Below the pieces are notes generated by a model. It did not search any database and was not told the DNA's origin. It was given only the letters and a program-made list of their open reading frames with translations. From assembly GCF_001189245.1 (NCBI RefSeq), contig NZ_LFIQ01000052.1, positions 25,246 to 89,245 on the forward strand: 64,000 nt of DNA, written 5' to 3'. This stretch comes from Bradyrhizobium pachyrhizi. Lineage in GTDB: Bacteria; Pseudomonadota; Alphaproteobacteria; Rhizobiales; Xanthobacteraceae. This document shows, one piece after another, positions 56,496 to 64,000 of this stretch (positions within the stretch are counted from its first letter, which is position 1; each line of letters opens with the position of its first letter). A program made the position numbers and the translations under genes.

Positions 56496-56840
56496 TCAAT
56501 TGAATGGCGACCTGGACGACCGATCGGGACGCCAGAGTTGCAACCAGCTCTTGCGAACCGGCACCTGAAGTGCCGTGCAGTCACGTGATGGCGACGGGAG
56601 CGCTCGCCGCGGCCAGCGAACCGCAGCCGATCCGAGAGCCTGCGTTCGAATTCGTAGGGCGCGATCGGGCGACCAGGCGGCCGCGTGTCCTTCCGGCGCC
56701 GCTGGATGGCCAAATAGTCGGGCTTCAGATTCGTCAACCCACGAGCCGCCATTCAAGAGAACCGATCCGTCTCCACCGGCAAGTGTGTTCTTGATGTTGA
56801 GGTCGTCGCAATAATCCTTGCGGGCTACCCCGAAGCGCAG
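56496..56840 (-). other. Orphan reading-frame fragment upstream of the methyltransferase
   Basis: A leftward frame here reads KDYCDDLNIKNTLAGGDGSV and then LLNGGSWVDESEARLFG, which looks protein-like, before turning into Arg/Pro-rich sequence and stopping 12 nt before the methyltransferase start. It has no good start codon (a TAG is close upstream). It may be the remains of a deleted gene. I do not recognise it. Confidence 0.3.
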
Positions 56841-56929
56841 AACCTAATCCGCGCTTGAATCGACAAGCATCCGTCGCTGCAACATAGGCGACCGGGAAAC
56901 AAGGGACTGGGGCCGATATACGTGTGTAT

Positions 56930-57162
56930 AAATCACACTTTGAAAGTTTTTTTGCCATTTTTGATTATTAACCAACCGGCTCAGCAGTCGGGGGGGCCAA
57001 CTTCCAAAAAACCCACTGCTTGAAATCTCCTCGCGGTTCGAGGCTGCAATTCTTTGGAATCTGTTCGCGACTGAAGTTGCGAGCATGGAATATGTCGCAC
57101 ATCCCCGATGCGCGGCAGCGGAATTTCACGTCCTTAAATCTGGTCTGCAATGGAGAACTAAT
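56930..57162 (+). promoter_or_regulatory. Structured leader element, copy 1 (upstream of the type I substrate)
   Basis: This 233-nt segment aligns along its length with 58823-59054. Hairpins in this copy: AGCAGT (56983-56988) with ACTGCT (57015-57020), enclosing a G run and CCC; CCTCG (57029-57033) with CGAGG (57039-57043) around CGGTT; TCGC-ACT with AGT-GCGA (57065-57082); and TGTCGC (57093-57098) with GCGGCA (57112-57117). The segment ends at the ribosome site GGAGA of the GTG start at 57163. The layout suggests an untranslated leader RNA. A TATAAAT at about 56926 just upstream could be a -10 box. Confidence 0.7.
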
Positions 57163-58596
57163 GTGGCGCTGACCGATGTCACCTATCAAAATACGCCTGG
57201 CAACAGCGAAGGGTTTCCGCTTGGCGTCCCCACTAGCTATTCCTGGTACGGCGGGAGCACCGGCCATACAGGCAGCACCCCGCCCTCCAATTTCACCTCC
57301 GTCACAGGGTGGGGACAGGTCTATCCCGAATCCGGGGCAAGCAACGATTCCAATCCGGCCAACGTTCAGATCGCGAACTTCCAGACGTGGGTGCATCTGA
57401 AAACCGGCGGCTGGGTTCTCGTGCAAGATCAGGCGACGGACCCGATCGCCGGAGCGCAGTTTCTCGCCGACTTTTCCGGAAACACGAACTCTGCCTGGAG
57501 CGTGACAAGGCAGGCGGACGGCAGTGCGATGGGCGCTGCGCCCCTCAGTGGATACAACGACCATTTCTGGCCGGGCTCACGCGGCTCCTATTCCGCCGGA
57601 ACGGTCGATGGCGTCTATGTCCAGGCCGATATGAGGACCACTGATCCGAACGAGCATCTCGTCGCCGATCTGGGAGCCGATTGGTGGTCGACCCCGACAG
57701 CCCCATACGTCGACGGGTTCTCCAACAATCCCGGCGCCGGGATGAGCGATTGGGTCGCACTGACGACGAACTACAAGACCCTTTACTTCACCTCGATGAC
57801 TTCCGCGCAGTTGCAGGCCGACCTGCCGCCTCCGCTGCAGGGCACCTCTTCGCCCACGACACCGACGCAGCCGACGACGCCGACCGATCCCACGATACCG
57901 GCGCAACCGACGACGCCGACCGACCCCACGACGCCGACAACCCCCACGACTCCAAGCGTGACCGCACCGGTGCTCGACGTCGCGGACAAGTCGCTTTGGG
58001 TGGCCGGCAGAGGCGGTCAGGTCGACCTGGGGACGACCATTACAACGACCGACCCCAACGATAACCTCACCCTCAGCATCATGGGATTGCCGCGATATGA
58101 GACGATCACGACCGGCGACGGCACGACGCTCAGGGGCAACAACATCACCCTGACGTCCGCGCAGGTCGACAGCGGACTGACGCTGACATCGAACTACAAG
58201 GGCAATGCTCATCCGGTCGCGAACCTCACGCTGACCGCGAGCGCTATGGATCCGACCACCGGCGCTGTGATGTCGTCGGATCCGCAGACGATCCGCGTGA
58301 CGGATCCCCGGCCGTCCAACTGGACTGGCGGAAACGCGGGGAGCTGGGCAAACCACGGCTTTGCTCAATTGCAGCAGCAGATGGGCGACACCAGCACCCT
58401 GGCGAACACAGCATCGCAGACGACCGGTTGGGCCGATCAAGGCGCGCGAGCGTCCCAGGCAAGCCAGGGCTTTGCGCTGCTGAACCAGTATCTGGCCGGT
58501 AGCTCCGGTCGGGTCGACGCTGGTCAGATCGTGGCGGCCATGTCGAATGGGACCGGCTGGACGCACAACTCGTTCCTGAGCAAGCCTCAAGGTTGA
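57163..58596 (+). CDS. Probable type I secretion substrate with a shared Trp/Gly-rich module
   Basis: A 477-residue protein without a Sec signal. Residues about 3-226 are the module shared with the protein at 54483 (GWGQVYPESG, GGWVLVQDQATDPIAG, RGSYSAGTVDGVYV, LGADWW, MTSAQLQADLPPP). A Thr/Pro linker follows (about 230-268), then an Ig-like domain (about 270-390; LDVADKSLWVAGRGGQVDLG) and a C-terminal ~85 residues rich in Ala/Gln/Asn ending SNGTGWTHNSFLSKPQG. No RTX nonapeptides are present. The GTG start at 57163 has GGAGA 6 nt upstream and follows directly on the duplicated leader; an in-frame ATG at 57085 lies inside that leader and is rejected. The type I exporter genes directly downstream make export by that route likely. 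Confidence 0.78.
   Translation: MALTDVTYQNTPGNSEGFPLGVPTSYSWYGGSTGHTGSTPPSNFTSVTGWGQVYPESGASNDSNPANVQIANFQTWVHLKTGGWVLVQDQATDPIAGAQFLADFSGNTNSAWSVTRQADGSAMGAAPLSGYNDHFWPGSRGSYSAGTVDGVYVQADMRTTDPNEHLVADLGADWWSTPTAPYVDGFSNNPGAGMSDWVALTTNYKTLYFTSMTSAQLQADLPPPLQGTSSPTTPTQPTTPTDPTIPAQPTTPTDPTTPTTPTTPSVTAPVLDVADKSLWVAGRGGQVDLGTTITTTDPNDNLTLSIMGLPRYETITTGDGTTLRGNNITLTSAQVDSGLTLTSNYKGNAHPVANLTLTASAMDPTTGAVMSSDPQTIRVTDPRPSNWTGGNAGSWANHGFAQLQQQMGDTSTLANTASQTTGWADQGARASQASQGFALLNQYLAGSSGRVDAGQIVAAMSNGTGWTHNSFLSKPQG
57850..57957 (+). repeat. Thr/Pro codon repeat (interdomain linker)
   Basis: About 36 codons made of ACN-CCN-ACN units, with phrases such as PTTPTDPT and PTTPTTPT repeated. At DNA level it is a run of near-identical CCGACGACGCCGACC-like units. 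It links the module to the Ig-like domain, is likely extended, and may vary in length between strains. Confidence 0.85.
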
Positions 58597-58602
58597 TCCG
58601 GC

Positions 58603-58637
58603 TACTGCACCCGGGGGCTCTGCGCCCGGGTGCAGTA
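58603..58637 (+). terminator. Strong hairpin terminator after the substrate gene
   Basis: A perfect 13-bp stem, TACTGCACCCGGG (58603-58615) with CCCGGGTGCAGTA (58625-58637), and a 9-nt loop, 7 nt past the stop codon. No T tract follows. It separates the substrate gene from the exporter genes, which have their own leader copy. Confidence 0.7.
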
Positions 58638-58822
58638 CCATCAACGTGTTGGGAATTGAAAACGGGTGGTCGATCGCGGGCAGTAACGGCGAAGGGACTG
58701 TCACGCGCGGGTCTTGGTGTCGGTTGGCTTCATCGCTCGCATCTGTTTCCGAGCGATAGAAATGCGTGCTGGCGCAACAGCTTCGGGTATGCGGCAAATT
58801 TGCGCGCAACATAACGGTGCAA

Positions 58823-59054
58823 AAATCAAGATTTGAAACTTTTTTCGCCATTTTTGCGCATTAACGAACCGGTTCAGCAGTCGGGGGGCCACGTCGAAAA
58901 TCCCACTGCTTTGAAATCCCCTCGCGGTTCGAGGCCCTAGTGCTTTGATGTTGCTTGCGCCTTTTGGCTGCGAGCAAGCGGTATGTCGCATGCTCTGTCG
59001 ATGCGCGACATTGGAATTCCCAGTCTTTGGAAATGCATGAGAAGGAACACTAAC
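58823..59054 (+). promoter_or_regulatory. Structured leader element, copy 2 (upstream of the type I exporter)
   Basis: Aligns with 56930-57162. Hairpins: AGCAGT (58876-58881) with ACTGCT (58905-58910); CCTCG/CGAGG around CGGTT (58920-58934); GCTTGC (58953-58958) with GCAAGC (58974-58979), which has a different sequence from the third stem of copy 1 but the same position; and TGTCGC (58984-58989) with GCGACA (59005-59010). It contains the palindrome GAACCGGTTC at about 58866-58875. It ends about 30 nt before the exporter start, which has its own GAAGGG site. The stretch from the terminator to 58823 shows nothing else. Confidence 0.7.
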
Positions 59055-59086
59055 GCGGCCGGGTAGCCGCGAAGGGTTGAGTAAGA

Positions 59087-61816
59087 ATGGCGATCCAGAA
59101 CGGAAATGCCCCCGCTGCAGATCTAGGGCTTCGCGCGCTAGCTCTGTTCCTGCGCCTCCATGGCGTGAATACTGTGCCGGACCAGCTCCGCGATCGTTGC
59201 GGGAGCGACGAGATCGGCATCCGCGCGATGCTTCGCTGCGCGCGCGAATTCGGGGTCAAGGTCCGTTCGCGGACAATGGATTGGACCCGCCTTGCGGGTA
59301 TCCAGCTGCCCGGAATCGCCTCGCTGCGTGACGGCGGATTTCTGCTGCTCGGCAAGATCGACGACCAGGTGGCGCTTGTGCTGCACCCGACCTCGCCGCA
59401 TCCGAGCCGGATGACGCGCGCGGAATTCGAAGCGATCTGGGATGGCGGTTTGATCTGTGCTGGATCACAGAGCCTCGCACAGCGCGCACGTCATGCATTT
59501 GCCGGCATCCGCACGCGCTCGTTTGACCTGGGCGCCGGCCTGATGCACCGCGCCGGCGGGGGCCTGATGCGTGCCCGTGACGGCCTCACGAAGAGCTTCT
59601 TGACGATGAGACCTGGCATCCTGATGCGCGGGCCTCTCGACGATGTCGCAGACCATCCGGCGAACACCGAATCCCCGGCCGCCGGCGTCGACTCCGAAAA
59701 CGACGATGAATCCGGGCTCATTGCGCTGGCGATCTTGCTGCGTTGCCATGGCATCGCTGCCGACCCCGGCCAAATTCGCCACCGGATCGGCGCAGCGCGC
59801 CTCGGCGTTACTGAGATATTGCGCTGTGCCAAGGAATTCGGGCTCAAGGCAAAGGTGCAGAGGACGAGCTGGAACAGGCTTGCCGTCACCCCGCTGCCGG
59901 GCATCGCGCTGCTGCGCGACGGCAGCTTCCTGATCCTCGGCAAGGTTATCGACGACAAGCTCCTCATTCAGCGCCCGCTGTCTCCGCGGCCCGAAGCAAT
60001 CACCCAGGCGCAACTCGAGGCCATCTGGGACGGTGGCATCATCCTGATGGCCCGGCGCGCGAGCCTGACCGACCTCGCGCGGCGCTTCGATATCTCCTGG
60101 TTCGTCGGCGCCATGCAAAAGTATCGTCGCCTGCTCGGCGAGGTGCTGGCGGCGTCGTTCTTCCTTCAGATCTTCGCCGTTGTCTCGCCGCTGTTCTTCC
60201 AGGTGGTGATCGACAAGGTGCTCGTGCATCGAAGCATGAGCACGCTCGACGTGCTGGTCGTCGGGCTTGTCGTACTGACCGTGTTCGAGGCCGTTCTCGA
60301 GACGCTGCGTGTCTATCAGTTCGCGCATACGACAAACCGTATCGACGTCGAGCTCGGCGCCAGGTTGTTCCGTCATCTGTTGGCGCTGCCGATCGCCTAT
60401 TTCCAGGCCCGCCGCGTCGGCGATTCGGTGGCGCGCGTCCGCGAGCTCGAGAACATCCGCCAGTTCCTGACCAGCTCGGCGCTCACACTGGTGATCGATC
60501 TGCTGTTCACCGTCGTCTTCCTTGCGGTGATGTTCTACTACTCGACGACGTTGACGTGGATCGTGCTGGCGTCCTTCCCGCTCTACATCGGCATCTCCGC
60601 GGGAGCCGCGCCGCTGTTCCGTCGGCGCCTCGACGAGAAGTTCAATCGCGGTTCCGAGAACCAGGCCTTCCTGGTCGAGAGCGTCACCGGTATCGAAACG
60701 CTGAAAGCCATGGCGGTCGAGCCGCAGATGCAACGCCGCTGGGAGGAGCAGCTCGCCGGCTATGTGTCCGCAAGCTTCCGCGTGCTCAGCCTGAACAACA
60801 CGGCGAGCCAGGCGGTCCAGATGATCAACAAGCTGGTCATCGCCGCGACCCTTTACTTCGGCGCCCGCCTGGTGGTCAGCGGAGACCTGACTGTCGGCGA
60901 GCTCGTCGCGTTCAACATGCTGGCCGCGCGCGTCAGCGCGCCGGTTCTGCGGCTCGCACAGATCTGGCAGGACTTCCATCAAGCCCGCCTCTCGATCGAT
61001 CGTCTCGGCGACATCCTCAACACCATTCCCGAGCCGAGCTTCACGCCGGCCCGCGCGGCGCTGCCGCCGATCCGCGGCCAGGTCACATTCGAGCACGCGA
61101 CTTTCCGCTACCGCATCGACGGCCCCGAGGTGCTGCACGACGTGTCCTTCAGCGTCGAGCCAGGCCAGGTCATCGGCATCGTGGGTTCGTCGGGCTCGGG
61201 CAAGAGCACCGTCACCAAGCTGATCCAGCGTCTCTATGTCCCGGAGAGCGGACGCGTGCTCGTCGACGGCGTCGACCTCGCGATGGTCGATCTGAGCTGG
61301 CTGCGGCGCCAGATCGGCGTCGTGCTGCAGGAGAACGTACTGTTCAACTGCACGATCCGTGACAACATCGCGTTGGCCGATCCGGCGATGCCGATGGAGC
61401 GCGTCATCGAAGCGGCAGAGCTAGCCGGCGCCCACGACTTCATCCTCGAACTGCCGGAGGGTTACGACACCGTCGTGGGTGAGCGCGGCAGCAGCCTGTC
61501 CGGCGGGCAGCGCCAGCGCATCGCAATCGCGCGTGCACTCATCACCGATCCACGCATCCTGATCCTGGACGAGGCGACCAGCGCGCTGGACTACGAAAGC
61601 GAGCGCGCGATCCAGCAGAACATGAGGCGGATTTCCGCCGGACGGACCGTGTTCGTCATCGCCCACCGGCTGTCGACGGTGCGCAATGCGAGCCGGATCA
61701 TCACCCTCGAGCATGGCCGCATCGTCGAGGACGGCAGCCATGACGAGCTGATCCGCACCAACGGCCGTTACGCCAACCTCCATTATCTGCAGGCCGGTAT
61801 CCATGACGTCCGCTAG
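59087..61816 (+). CDS. Type I secretion ABC transporter with two tandem inactive C39-like domains
   Basis: A 909-residue HlyB-type exporter, about 200 longer than usual. Residues about 8-120 and 203-320 are two copies of a C39-peptidase-like domain; each has a LALFLRLHG or LAILLRCHG helix, G(I/V)...LRCA(R/K)EFG, a LPGI(A)SLRDG/LPGIALLRDG strand and EAIWDGG(L/I)I. Neither has the catalytic Cys or the His/Asp pair, so both are docking-type rather than protease domains. The transmembrane domain is at about 345-620. The NBD has Walker A GSSGSGKST (about 701), the signature LSGGQRQRIAIARAL, Walker B ILILDEAT and H-loop VIAHRLST. It should export the protein encoded at 57163. Confidence 0.95.
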   Translation: MAIQNGNAPAADLGLRALALFLRLHGVNTVPDQLRDRCGSDEIGIRAMLRCAREFGVKVRSRTMDWTRLAGIQLPGIASLRDGGFLLLGKIDDQVALVLHPTSPHPSRMTRAEFEAIWDGGLICAGSQSLAQRARHAFAGIRTRSFDLGAGLMHRAGGGLMRARDGLTKSFLTMRPGILMRGPLDDVADHPANTESPAAGVDSENDDESGLIALAILLRCHGIAADPGQIRHRIGAARLGVTEILRCAKEFGLKAKVQRTSWNRLAVTPLPGIALLRDGSFLILGKVIDDKLLIQRPLSPRPEAITQAQLEAIWDGGIILMARRASLTDLARRFDISWFVGAMQKYRRLLGEVLAASFFLQIFAVVSPLFFQVVIDKVLVHRSMSTLDVLVVGLVVLTVFEAVLETLRVYQFAHTTNRIDVELGARLFRHLLALPIAYFQARRVGDSVARVRELENIRQFLTSSALTLVIDLLFTVVFLAVMFYYSTTLTWIVLASFPLYIGISAGAAPLFRRRLDEKFNRGSENQAFLVESVTGIETLKAMAVEPQMQRRWEEQLAGYVSASFRVLSLNNTASQAVQMINKLVIAATLYFGARLVVSGDLTVGELVAFNMLAARVSAPVLRLAQIWQDFHQARLSIDRLGDILNTIPEPSFTPARAALPPIRGQVTFEHATFRYRIDGPEVLHDVSFSVEPGQVIGIVGSSGSGKSTVTKLIQRLYVPESGRVLVDGVDLAMVDLSWLRRQIGVVLQENVLFNCTIRDNIALADPAMPMERVIEAAELAGAHDFILELPEGYDTVVGERGSSLSGGQRQRIAIARALITDPRILILDEATSALDYESERAIQQNMRRISAGRTVFVIAHRLSTVRNASRIITLEHGRIVEDGSHDELIRTNGRYANLHYLQAGIHDVR

Positions 61817-63230
61817 CCGCAACATCGTCGCGTTCCCGAGACGCGAACCTCGCCGCCGCGAGCAAGAAATCGCCTTTCTACCGGCGGCGCTCGAGATCGC
61901 CGAATCGCCGCCATCACCGATCGGGCGCGCGATCGGGGCCTGCATCATCGCCGTGTTCTGCATCGCGCTGGTGTGGGCGACGCTCGGCAGCGTCGATATC
62001 GTCGCCAGCGCGACCGGCAAGATCGTGCCGGGCGGGCGCACCAAGCTGATCCAGCCGTTCGAGACCGGCGTCGTCCGCGCCATCCGCGTCCGCGACGGCC
62101 AGACCGTCAAGGCCGGCGACGTCCTGATCGAGCTGGACCCGACGATGACGGAAGCCGACCAGGAGCGCCAGAAGAGCGATCTGCTTGCAGCCGAGCTGGA
62201 CGTCGCGCGGCTGCGCGCCGCGCTGGCCGCAGACCCGCTCGCGGCCTTCCAGCCGCCGCAAAACGCGAGTGCAGCCGATATCGAGATGCATCGCCAGTTC
62301 CTGATCAGCCAGCGCGCCGAACAGAACGCAAAGCTTTCTGAAATCGAGCGCCAGCAGGGGCAGAAGGAGGCGGAGCGGGCGACCACATCGGCGAGCGTCG
62401 CCAAGCTGGAGGCGACGATCCCGGTGCTGAAGGAGCGCGTCGACATCCGCAAGGGTCTCGTCGAGAAGGCATTGGCGTCGAAGGTCGTCTATCTCTCGGA
62501 GTATCAGGAGCTGGTCGCCATGCAGCAGGACCTCGTCCTGCAGCAGAGCCGGCTGCGCGAAGCCGATGCGGCGATCGCGCTGCTGAAGGAGACCAAAGAC
62601 AAGACTGCCGCGGAGTATCGCCGCGCGACCTATGATGCCCTTGCGAAGGCCGAGCAGAAGGCTGCGAGCGCCGCCCAGGAGGTCGTCAAGGCGGATCGGC
62701 GAACGAAGCTCCAGCGCTTGACCGCACCGGTCGACGGCGTCGTGCAGCAGCTTGCCGTTCATACGGTGGGCGGCGTGGTGACGCCCGCTCAGGCGCTGGC
62801 CGTCGTGGTCCCGAGCGAGAGCCAGCTCGAGATCGAGGCCATGCTGTCGAACCGCGACATCGGCTTCGTTCATCCCGGCCAAAAGGCGGAGATCAAGGTC
62901 GATACGTTCAACTTCACCCGGTACGGGCTGCTTCATGGCGATGTGCTCAGCGTGTCGACGGATGCCATCACGCGCGAAAAGCAACAGGGCAGCCCCAATG
63001 ACCGGACATTGGGCGCGGCACAGAGCAGCAGCGAGCCTAAAGGTCAGGAGCTGGAATACGCCGCGCGCGTTTCGCTCGACCGGACGCACATGCAAATCGA
63101 GGACAAGCTCGTCAAGCTCGGGCCGGGCATGGCAGTGACGGTCGAAATCAAGACCGGCACGCGCAGGATCATCAGCTACCTGCTTTCGCCGCTGGCAAGG
63201 TACCGGCAGGAGGCCCTGCGCGAACGGTAA
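61803..63230 (+). CDS. HlyD-family type I secretion adaptor
   Basis: A 475-residue membrane fusion protein. One N-terminal membrane helix (ACIIAVFCIALVWATLGSV) is followed by VASATGKIVPGGRTKLIQPF, the HlyD start of the periplasmic part, then a long coiled coil (about 110-320), a lipoyl-like half domain (LTAPVDGVVQQLAVHTVGGV) and a C-terminal beta barrel ending GMAVTVEIKTGTRRIISYLL. It overlaps the exporter gene by 14 nt. It joins the ABC transporter to a TolC-like outer-membrane channel, which is not in this window. Confidence 0.95.
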   Translation: MTSASRNIVAFPRREPRRREQEIAFLPAALEIAESPPSPIGRAIGACIIAVFCIALVWATLGSVDIVASATGKIVPGGRTKLIQPFETGVVRAIRVRDGQTVKAGDVLIELDPTMTEADQERQKSDLLAAELDVARLRAALAADPLAAFQPPQNASAADIEMHRQFLISQRAEQNAKLSEIERQQGQKEAERATTSASVAKLEATIPVLKERVDIRKGLVEKALASKVVYLSEYQELVAMQQDLVLQQSRLREADAAIALLKETKDKTAAEYRRATYDALAKAEQKAASAAQEVVKADRRTKLQRLTAPVDGVVQQLAVHTVGGVVTPAQALAVVVPSESQLEIEAMLSNRDIGFVHPGQKAEIKVDTFNFTRYGLLHGDVLSVSTDAITREKQQGSPNDRTLGAAQSSSEPKGQELEYAARVSLDRTHMQIEDKLVKLGPGMAVTVEIKTGTRRIISYLLSPLARYRQEALRER

Positions 63231-63354
63231 AGCGAAGCCCGTCGCCGGACGTTGCGGCCGGGCGAGGCGCCACTCGCGTGAGAGCGAAGCTGATCGCGGT
63301 GGTGCCCGTCGTCAGGACGATGGCGGTGAAATTGCCGGTGGATTGCCACATGCG

Positions 63355-64000
63355 CTATCGGCGCAGCGCTTCCAGACGCGATTTCGCCTCCTGGACTCCC
63401 GCGGCGTTGGCCTTGGCATAGAGGTCTTGTGCCCTGCGCTCGTCGCCGCGCGTGCCGTAAGTCCCCCACTTCGCAAGAATCAGGGGATCGTAGGTTTCTG
63501 CCAACGCGAAGCTCGCCTGGGCGCTGCCCATTTCCACGGCGCGCTCGAGTACAAGCCGCGCCGCGCCTATGTCGCCCTGACGCAGCAAGGAGCTCGCCCG
63601 CGCAACCAACCCTCCCGCTTCCGCAGCCTGCTCGGGAGCAGGCTGGGCAACCGCGCGAGCAGGCGCCGCTCGGGTCTGTTCGGCGGTCGGATTGGTGGCC
63701 ACTTCGATGGACTTGTCCCGCGCGGTCGCACCGGTCGTCAAGGCCGCGCCGTGCGCCTTGCGATCCTCGGCCTCATACGCATGGATTGCGCTCCGCGACA
63801 AAGGGAGGTGCTGTGGCTGCACGTCGATCCTGGCGCGCAATTGCCTCAATTCGGCAGCGCTGGCTTCGGCCGCCTGCTTCTGCAGCAACACTTCCTCGTT
63901 TGCCTTTGCCGCCCGCACCGTCTGGGTCTCGCTATCGCGATGCGCTGCCGCCAGATCTTGCTCCAGCCGTGCGGACCGCTCACGCTCCTTTTGCAGGTCC
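63355..64000 (-). CDS. Coiled-coil protein with C-terminal SEL1-like repeats (partial, runs off the right edge)
   Basis: The leftward frame is open from the right edge of the window to a stop at 63355 (at least 214 residues). The visible N-terminal part is a charged coiled coil (RERSARLEQDLAAAHRDSET; EVLLQKQAAEASAAELRQLR). A disordered Ala/Pro/Thr segment follows, then two SEL1/TPR-like helix pairs (LLRQGDIGAARLVLERAVEM, RAQDLYAKANAAGVQEAKSR). Such proteins, often with a signal peptide, are common beside secretion and EPS genes in Bradyrhizobium. The start lies outside the window. Confidence 0.75.
   Translation of the reverse strand, partial: DLQKERERSARLEQDLAAAHRDSETQTVRAAKANEEVLLQKQAAEASAAELRQLRARIDVQPQHLPLSRSAIHAYEAEDRKAHGAALTTGATARDKSIEVATNPTAEQTRAAPARAVAQPAPEQAAEAGGLVARASSLLRQGDIGAARLVLERAVEMGSAQASFALAETYDPLILAKWGTYGTRGDERRAQDLYAKANAAGVQEAKSRLEALRR

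Noticed and set aside
57085..57162. ATG at 57085 as the start of the type I substrate
   Set aside because: The first 26 codons lie inside the duplicated leader, whose other copy does not encode a similar peptide, and a better GTG start with GGAGA follows at 57163.
57850..57957. Tandem DNA repeat as a mobile or CRISPR-like array
   Set aside because: It is an in-frame Thr/Pro linker codon repeat of a single protein.
59465..61138. 557-residue open frame opposite the type I exporter gene
   Set aside because: Antisense shadow; no protein-like motifs, while the plus strand has complete ABC transporter motifs.

Overview
The window looks like a chromosomal segment of a Bradyrhizobium-like alphaproteobacterium (Rhizobiales). 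The DNA is GC-rich. It carries acdS (ACC deaminase) next to a divergent Lrp-type acdR, a minCDE operon, many small Rhizobiales-type hypothetical proteins, and palindromic intergenic repeats of the kind scattered through such genomes. No tRNA, rRNA or CRISPR array was seen.

Bases 1-27.5 kb are mostly housekeeping and accessory metabolism. In order: a DUF2235 hydrolase; a three-gene periplasmic molybdenum hydroxylase operon (cytochrome c, 2Fe-2S subunit, Mo subunit, joined by ATGA overlaps); recQ; an alpha/beta hydrolase; an MFS relic; a Baeyer-Villiger-type monooxygenase; a metallophosphoesterase; a secreted serine protease; a repeat-rich, gene-poor stretch (13.4-16.0 kb); acdS/acdR; a LysM protein; a c-type cytochrome; a sirtuin; minCDE with a fourth coupled small gene; several small hypothetical genes; and two divergent LuxR-type regulators with degraded receiver domains.

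Bases 27.6-54.4 kb are an exopolysaccharide (EPS) locus: a GalE-type epimerase, outer-membrane export protein (OPX), initiating sugar phosphotransferase, Wzz-like co-polymerase without a kinase domain, Wzx-like flippase, FkbM methyltransferase, NodB-type deacetylase, two GT4 glycosyltransferases, a radical SAM protein and a Wzy-like polymerase. Inserted in it (28.9-40.5 kb) is a compact nonribosomal-peptide-like module with no condensation domain: an adenylation-carrier-thioesterase protein, a GNAT/FemAB-like transferase, a phosphopantetheinyl transferase, a TubC-docking-domain thioesterase, an adenylation-carrier protein whose specificity residues read as an asparagine code, an acyl-CoA dehydrogenase and an asparagine synthetase. 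I infer that activated asparagine, perhaps dehydrogenated, is made here as a decoration of the polysaccharide or as a small co-product.

Bases 54.5-63.2 kb hold two paralogous secreted proteins, one with a Sec-type signal and one apparently a type I secretion substrate, then a type I ABC exporter with two tandem inactive C39-like domains and its HlyD adaptor. The substrate gene and the exporter gene each follow a copy of the same ~230-nt leader with at least four matching hairpins, two of which show compensatory or wobble changes. This is a candidate undescribed cis-regulatory RNA. A coiled-coil/SEL1-like gene runs off the right edge.
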